64,000 nt of DNA from Antitrichia curtipendula (taxonomy: Eukaryota > Streptophyta > Bryopsida > Hypnales > Leucodontaceae), in assembly GCA_951230915.1 (NCBI GenBank), contig OX579639.1, forward strand, positions 12,586,001 through 12,650,000, written 5' to 3'. Numbering within the stretch: the first letter of the stretch is position 1; each line of letters begins with the position of its first letter. A program made the translations under genes and the position numbers. Below the pieces are notes generated by a model. It worked only from the letters and a program-made list of their open reading frames with translations. It was not told where the DNA came from and ran no database searches. This document shows, in pieces, positions 57,447-64,000 of this stretch.

Positions 57447-60200
57447 TAAAGACTGGAGTGTTTTATTGAGGGAGTTGCGTTGCCTCATGTACCTAGATGT
57501 ACCTAAAAGTAACACTTTGTTCAAGATCTGTAGATCTTGAGGGTAGCTACAGATTAAAATGATGTGTGCTTGTTAGGAAATGGTTTACAAAACCAACAAA
57601 ATTGGTTTTGTATTTTTCTGAGCTTGTATGAATGTAATACAAATTTGTGGAAACAATTGTGTAGATGCACCTATTGTGGACTGTAGACTAACACGCAAGT
57701 GGTCCCCCAAACAACCCTAAAGCCAAAGTCCCTAAGCTTATATCACTTGTAGGAGATTGGGCAACATGAACCTTGCCCACATAATTGTGACAACTTCTTG
57801 TATCTTGTGTGTCAGCTTTGGGTTCACTTGCACGTTACTTTAGGGCTTATTCTAGGTGTCAATATATGAATTGTGTTACATTTTGGGTGCTTCTACCTTA
57901 CACAAGTCAAAGCGGAAGTGATGCAAAACAATCTTTTGTCAAAGATTCACTTGAAACCACGTTTGAGAGGCTTGGCATGTCATTTAAAGATTAATGAAGG
58001 TGGTTAAGAAATTATGGTAGCAAAATGGGCATGCACTAGAATGTGTTGCATGACTCATGTGGCAATTTACAAAATTGAAGGAATAAAATATTAAAGTTTA
58101 AAAATACATGCTTTCTATTGCCTTTGTTTCCCAACTTTTAATTTTTATAATATACACTAATCAAGGTTGGTTTCAAAATAAGTTAACCATTCAGTTTTCA
58201 AGCTAAACATACTAACAGATACCACTTTCAAGAAATCATAATAAATCAATTGCATTCCTTTAAAAAAATAAAAAAATAAAAATTTATTGATTCATATAGA
58301 GTGTTTTTTCTTTTGGGGACTGAATATATTATATGCTTTCTTTCAAAGCTTCCTCAGTGAATATCAATTAGATGAAGTGCATTGTTCAAACCATTTATAT
58401 TGTGGATGGTTGAGTTTTTAATTATGAAAAATTTGTATGTTGAATGTTCTTGAGATATATAACAAATGAAGGTTGTTTAAAACTTCAAAATATGATCTAA
58501 CAATCAAAATTAATGAAACCTTTATATAGATGAAACCTTGCTTAAATTAGCAAAAAAAATCTCAAAAATGAAAAAGAATCATCCAAACAAATTATAATTT
58601 TGAATTTATGTGTTGAAATCTAGATTAATTTCAAAATACTTAATTTTGCAATTGACAATATAATAGAATACAAAAAACTTATAGATATGCCCAATGGTAG
58701 TGCACATTTGACTTCTAAAGACATTTCACCATTTTGATGTAAGGCCATTTTACAAGGTTTGTTGAATCTATTATTGAGATAAATGAAAAAAAATTGAAAT
58801 GAATTAGAAATTCAAATAGAAATTAGAATTAGAACCTGGAGACACAATCTTCATTCTATTTAGTGTGCATTAATAAAGATGAAGTGTAGACAAAATATTT
58901 GTCTTGACTTTGTGAAATTGTTGAAAGATTCTATTTAATTACAATCTAAATCATGATTGTAATTTATCTTTATAGTAAACTTTTATTTGATTGTAGCACT
59001 ACCACTTTGGTTCCAAGAAAGATACCAAAAAGGCTTTGAAAATTGAAAATTAATTCAACCAATGTTAAAAAAACATTACAAATGGACTACAGACTAAGAT
59101 TCATTTTTTTCTTGCCTTTGATGTAAAAATGATGGTTTATTGATAATCCAATTTCAATCATTTTTTACTTTAGAAAATCAAAAATAATTTTATACTTTAT
59201 TTTAGCCATTTTCTATGAAAGAATCTAAGCAACCACCCTATTTTTTTTGCACATGGAAAAATGTGTAAGTTAGACCAAGAGCAAAGTAGGAGGACTCACA
59301 CTTGCCTATAATAATTGCACCTAAAAAAATAAAAATAAGCATTTGAACACACACCTACTTTAGATTTCTCTTATTGAAACATATTGGCCACTGAAATTAG
59401 ATGATTGTAGATTCATTTTGCATGTGATTTTTAGACAATGTATGAATAAATTATGATTTTTAAGTGATGATTATAAATATACCCCACAATCAATTCCAAT
59501 CTCTAATGTTCTAATAATATACATTTTATGCAAGAATTTACAATTTTTTTGCAATATTGAGGGTTCAATAGTGTGTGGATCCCATCTTGCTTTTAGATTA
59601 CATTTAAAAATTGTGAAGCTACTTGGTAGGTACTAACTAAAAATTATCTTTGATAACCTAGCTTGATTAACAAATACCTAATAGGTTTTATTAATTGAAA
59701 TATCTGCTATCCAGTTTACCATTTAAAAAACAAAACCTCGGACCAAAATTAGACTAGAGAAGAGATTAGTAACTAACTTGAAACCTTTTTGTATGATGAT
59801 TGTCAGTAGTTCATCTATTTGACTTTTGTTGCACTCGCCTTAAATAAGGATTGATTTTACACTTGTAGGATTTTTCTTGTAAAATGATTTATAATGTGTT
59901 CCCTAGAATTGTATTTGTAAACATTAAATTATAAATATAGACCTAAATGAATTTAGAATTAGAGGTACTGAAACAAGAATAATATTGGCATAAATAAATG
60001 GAGGGGCCAATATGAAGTTAAAAATTTCAAATTTTATCATGCCTTGCAAATAAAAAATTTCTGTATTTTCCCAAGGGATAAAATTGGGGACTGAGGCAAG
60101 GGGGTCCATTCTCTCCAGCCCTTTTGAATGCGCTTTCAGTGATAGAAATTTCAACTAGTTCCAAAACAGTGAAAAGTTAGAAGTTCATTTGGAGGGGCCT
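57447..60200. other. Intergenic DNA between GST4 and SmE
   Basis: The first 600 bases resemble the 3' flank of GST2 (GAAGGTGG and ATTATGGTAGCAAAATGGG near 58000). About 58070-58900 is a diverged copy of repeat G. No gene is seen. Confidence 0.5.
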
Positions 60201-60459
60201 CTACCGGTCTCAACTGGCGCTGCGCTTAACTTACCTCAAGGCCTTCAGAGTTTAAAGGGTTTAACGTTCGACGTCGTCGTCTTCCCCGCCAAAAGCCCCC
60301 TTCTGAGTTAGGTCACCGACGCCCGAAGCTTATTGCAACTCCTACATTTTTTTAGGGTTCCACAGACACTCAAGGTTTCCGCGAGCTTCTTGTCCTCCTC
60401 GCAATCCTTTTTCTTCTTCTTTCTTTGCCGGTGGCAGGAGTCCCCGGAAATCAGGCGCC

Positions 60460-60723
60460 ATGGCGACCAAGGTGCAGCGGATTATGACCCAGCCCATCAA
60501 CCTCATTTTCCGATTCTTGCAGAGCAAGTCGCGCATTCAGATCTGGCTGTTCGAGCAGAAGGACATGCGCATCGAGGGCCGCATCATCGGCTTCGACGAG
60601 TACATGAACCTGGTGCTGGAGGACGCGGAGGAGGTGTCGCTCAAGAAGAACACGCGCAAGCCGTTGGGGCGGATATTGCTCAAGGGAGATAACATCACGC
60701 TCATGATGAACACCGGGAAGTGA
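60460..60723 (+). CDS. Small nuclear ribonucleoprotein E (SmE)
   Basis: Core Sm protein of the heptameric ring that binds the Sm site of U1, U2, U4 and U5 snRNAs in the nucleus; needed for snRNP biogenesis and splicing. The 87-residue product is full length and strongly conserved: [20 protein letters not shown] at the N terminus, Sm1 region about 19-58 with [15 protein letters not shown], and Sm2 about 69-84 with [15 protein letters not shown]. The start is in a good context (GCGCCATGG). The coding part has no intron and is GC-rich compared with the surrounding DNA. A pyrimidine-rich stretch ending GGTGGCAG at about 60439 could be the acceptor of a leader intron. Plant SmE genes, as I recall, have introns in the coding sequence, so a retrocopy is possible; the frame is intact. 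Confidence 0.96.
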   Translation: MATKVQRIMTQPINLIFRFLQSKSRIQIWLFEQKDMRIEGRIIGFDEYMNLVLEDAEEVSLKKNTRKPLGRILLKGDNITLMMNTGK

Positions 60724-63116
60724 GGACGGTGTGTCATTTCATTAATGTACGTGACCGGCTTGGGAGTTTTAATTTCTAATTTTCGTAATGTTTCTTAGCT
60801 TAGGCCTTAGAGGGTCAATCTCTGATACTTGTAGTTTTGCGAGCTTCTATGTTTCGTTCGATCTCTCGTCTCGGTGGGTTCAGGGTTTGGGCCCCAAGTA
60901 ACGGCACATTAGCGAAGCTGTGGATGTATTGGGACGATCATTTAGAGGAGCTGGAGAGATTAGAATGGCATCGGTTACCTCGTGATGGCACTCTCAGAGG
61001 ATTTTACACTTAGGTCATCTAAAGCAGACTATGAAGTGGTCCTTATTTTCCAATTCTGAACGCACTAGGGTTACCACACCTAATACCGACACTTGAAGCT
61101 CTTAATGTAGGGAAGGGGATTCCAATGCACCAATTATGCCTTATTTGGATATTGTATACAAAAAGTTATAAAGGCTCAAAGTTTTATTGGTAAACTTCCT
61201 GAGTCTGATCCATTTTCGAAATCAATATGTATATTCTTAGGATTTTAAGGTGTCGCAATTAGGTACCTCTACCTTGACAGTTTTTTAATAAATTTATGAA
61301 ATATTCTGTCTGGAAGTTTGGCAGCAACCTTTTACATGGAAGGGATCTGCAAATTAATTATAGGGGTTGACATCTTTATGTTCAGTAAGGGGCATTATAT
61401 TTAAATACAGCGATTAGACAGTATTGTGCTGGTAGCTCAGACTTGGGAGTGTCTTGGTATGTCTTCTGAGTGCTGTTGGCATGTGCAGGCTACTTGTATC
61501 ATGATTCTCAGGGAGGACATCAATCAAGGGGAGTATTGCTGCTGTAATCCTTGCAACCATCTACCTTTGCTAGCTTCACTCAAACTTAAACCAGTGTTTT
61601 TTAGTTGTATTTACTCTGCTTAGTATCCAAGAACCTCGTGTATTTTCCTTCTGCCACAATCAATGAGTAAACTTGGACGTCCTTCAAGGCCATTGAATTT
61701 ATGGCGAGACCTCAGAAGCTCGGATGGTCATCGTGTTTGAATGGACCAAGTTTGCTGTTAATACGGTATTGCCAGTGTTGTGGGACGAATGGCAATTCGT
61801 GCACTTTCTTATCGAACACTACTATTACCAAGCTGTAGTTTTTGTGGGACGTTTGGGCTTGATAATTTTTGAGTTCAGGTCAAGAAAATATGTGGTGTTC
61901 AAAAATTCATGCTGCGCTCAATAAGATGCATTGCAATCCTTTTTCATTCGTCGGGAAGTTCCACGCTTTTGGGTGTACATTTTGTTTAATGGATTGTTGC
62001 GGAACACCACCAAAATTGGTGTGCACATTGAATACGAACTACGAACTGTACAGGAGATGTTCATATCCGCATGATTGTCACTTTCTACTGAATAATTAAC
62101 TGTGCAATTAGAGTCATAAGATCTTTGAGATCGAGAAGCAGCATATAGCTGCATCCCCCTCCAAGATTGGCGCAGTCCACAGTTGTGAAGGCTTGGTGCA
62201 CATGGGTGACTTCTTAACACTAAATACTGTGGTTATCGCCAAAACTACGACAATTAGCTGCAACTGCATCCCCAAGCTTAGGTCCCTCAATTGTTGGACG
62301 AGTGATCTCGAAAGTGTCTAGAAGAGAGATTATGGTTAGAGATGGGAATCACCTTCTTCACTTCCATGATGGCTTCTCGATCATAAAGTTGTAAAGATTA
62401 TTGATGAACGATGATCAGTTTGGCAATCCCAATTGGTGGAGCAAGTTTTTGATTTCATTGTTGTGTATCTTGAAACCTTTGATGGTCATTTGATATATAC
62501 ATGGACTAAATTATCCCATCCCTAGTTGCCTTCTCTAATTTTATCCGTTGTGTAGTTATCCTAAGTGACAAAAGAACTTTACCATGAGCCCTCATACTTA
62601 TATTAAGTATATATTCCTATTTGCATCATACTTATGGCTATAAAGTCTCTCTTCTCGTTGACTCTTGTTGATTAGTGTTGGCTCTTTTTCTTGGCTTCAT
62701 TCCCCGTCTGAATTCTAGGGCAAACTCTTGCAGCTCCCGAACGAGTTTCTTTCGTCTGGTGAAGAATGATTCTGTGTCACAACCTAAAATTTGCTTTTGA
62801 AGTTTAGAAAGCACTCTAGAATTGGGGTTTAAGGAATGTACGTACCTGGATTTTGTGGACTGTTTTCTTATCCAGATTGCAGGTACCAATATTAACGTGC
62901 AGGCAGGGGTGGAGGTGTGATCCAAGGCACTGCCAGTGAAGCTGTGTTAGTCGTCATGTTAGCAGCCCGGAAGCGTGCAGTGGAAACAGTAACCAAAGAC
63001 CGAGGGCTCTCGTAAAAGTGAAGCTTTGGGGAAGTTAGTAGCTTACACGTCCGATCAAGCGCACTCGTGTGTCAACAAGGCTACTCAGGTAACACGGTCC
63101 TTCTACTTCTCCCCAT
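60724..63116. other. 3' flank of SmE and intergenic DNA
   Basis: The first few hundred bases probably hold the 3' UTR. Short open frames (for example 61426-61623 and 61724-61924) show no recognisable protein. No RNA gene was identified. Confidence 0.45.
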
Positions 63117-63120
63117 TTAA

Positions 63121-63336
63121 CCCTTAAGGGACCAATTCAAAAAGTCCGAATTGAATCTCATGTTCTTTTCAGTAGATCATGTGAGGATTTTCTTTGACCA
63201 GTATTTATGAGTTTATTGACCAACGCCTGGAGTATTCTCCATTGATTCAGGTGTAGAATTTGTCCCCGTCTGATTTGTTGATTTTTTACATCACACTGGT
63301 CATTTTCAAGCATGAATCCTTTTAGTCCTTTTGGGG
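63121..63336. mobile_element. TTAA-flanked MITE, family C
   Basis: 216 bp between TTAA at 63117-63120 and 63337-63340. Ends CCCTTAAGGGACC and, inward from the right, CCCCAAAAGGACT, which resemble family A ends (CCCCTAAAGGACC). The interior is unlike A or B. Single copy in the window. Confidence 0.7.
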
Positions 63337-63754
63337 TTAACTGCTTTGTGTCTTTCATCCGATTCCTTGTGGATTTTGTGGATTATATTCTTATCCAGAT
63401 TGCAGGTATGAGTTTCGAAAATCTCCGGCTCATTCCAACAGATGCTTCGACGAGCTACTCCATGTCACCCAAAGTACTTGCAAAGAGTGTCAGCCAGTCG
63501 AGCAGAACCCGAACACAGACAACCCACCGATATCGGCTAGCAGGACCCGAAACAGCGATTAAGAGCACTGAGAACTGAAAAAGTACCGAAAAAGTCGCCG
63601 ACACCGCAAAGGTGCGGAAAACTGGGATCGTACGGACAAAAGCCGCCGGGACCCAATCAAATGGCAGAGTCGCAGAGCCAATGAAAAGAATTCCGAAGAT
63701 TGCGGCTTCAAAGGACCAATCCGGGGAGTTCGCTTCCTCCCCCTCCCCCTCAGG

Positions 63755-63762
63755 TATAAATA
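63755..63762 (+). promoter_or_regulatory. TATA box TATAAATA
   Basis: A consensus plant TATA box behind a C-rich stretch, 137 bp before the ATG at 63899. Transcription would start near 63785-63795. Confidence 0.75.
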
Positions 63763-63898
63763 CCAGGGTTTCCCTTCCCATTTTTCCACTTCGCTGTAGC
63801 TTCATGATCCGCGCTTTTGTTTCTAGTCGTCCCCTGGCAAGCATCGCTCTGTTCTTCCTTTCCTACATTCCCTTAGCATCTCACTTGCTGTAGTTACG

Positions 63899-64000
63899 AT
63901 GGCCTCTGTAGTGCTTGCGCCAAAGCTGTACCGCTGCTATCACTGCGGACTTGAATCTACAGGAAACTCGTTCAAATATTTTGACAACAAGAAGCTGGAC
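63899..64000 (+). CDS. 5' end of an unidentified gene (runs off the window)
   Basis: An ATG at 63899 (context ACGATGG) opens a frame that is still open after 34 codons at the window edge: MASVVLAPKLYRCYHCGLES, then TGNSFKYFDNKKLD. The CYHCG pair could be half of a zinc-binding site. It lies 137 bp after a TATA box, with a C/T-rich leader. I do not recognise the family and too little is visible for a call. Confidence 0.6.
   Translation, partial: MASVVLAPKLYRCYHCGLESTGNSFKYFDNKKLD

Noticed and set aside
61426..62220. Several short open frames after SmE
   Set aside because: No domain, no codon bias and no splice pattern linking them into a gene.

Overview
The window is nuclear DNA of a land plant. 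Its genes have GT-AG introns and include phi-type glutathione S-transferases, an oil-body-associated protein and the spliceosomal protein SmE, and there are TTTAGGG-like tracts. The intergenic DNA is AT-rich and packed with transposons. A full-length piggyBac-type element and a Tigger/pogo-like DDE transposase gene suggest a seed-free lineage (lycophyte, fern or bryophyte), but the sequence alone does not settle the species.

Layout. 1-3.2 kb: upstream DNA and GST gene 1 (+). 3.6-4.1 kb: two abutting TTAA-flanked MITEs (family B). 4.12-10.14 kb: a 6.0-kb piggyBac element flanked by TTAA, holding a broken transposase gene and an upstream Arg-Gly-rich reading region, both on the minus strand. 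10.1-16.9 kb: gene-free repeats, including a 1.2-kb terminal-inverted-repeat element that contains a 577-bp palindrome. 17.0-19.4 kb: an intact four-exon oil-body-associated protein gene (+). 20.9-28.0 kb: two copies of a local duplication, one split by a degenerate Copia retrotransposon (which itself carries a CACTA MITE), the other split by a TTAA element of family A and a further MITE. 29.2-34.7 kb: a decayed Tigger/pogo-like transposase gene with a 2.2-kb CACTA element in a probable intron. 36-49.5 kb: GST genes 2 and 3 (both -), a tandem duplication with a period of about 8.1 kb, with MITE families A, B and H around them. 49.5-55 kb: dispersed repeats. 55.6-57.2 kb: GST gene 4 (+), with a near-perfect foldback MITE in intron 1. 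60.46-60.72 kb: uninterrupted SmE coding sequence. 63.12-63.34 kb: another TTAA MITE. 63.9 kb to the end: the start of a new gene behind a TATA box.

Function. The four GST genes share one architecture: four coding exons, a 49-bp third exon, and an intron in the 5' leader just before the ATG. They form a dispersed tandem cluster, presumably for glutathione-dependent detoxification. They differ mainly in the catalytic loop at the N terminus. The rest of the window is a record of transposition. In several cases a paralogous empty site in the same window proves the insertion and its exact target duplication: the intronic MITE of GST4, family A copy 1, the Copia element and family B copy 4.
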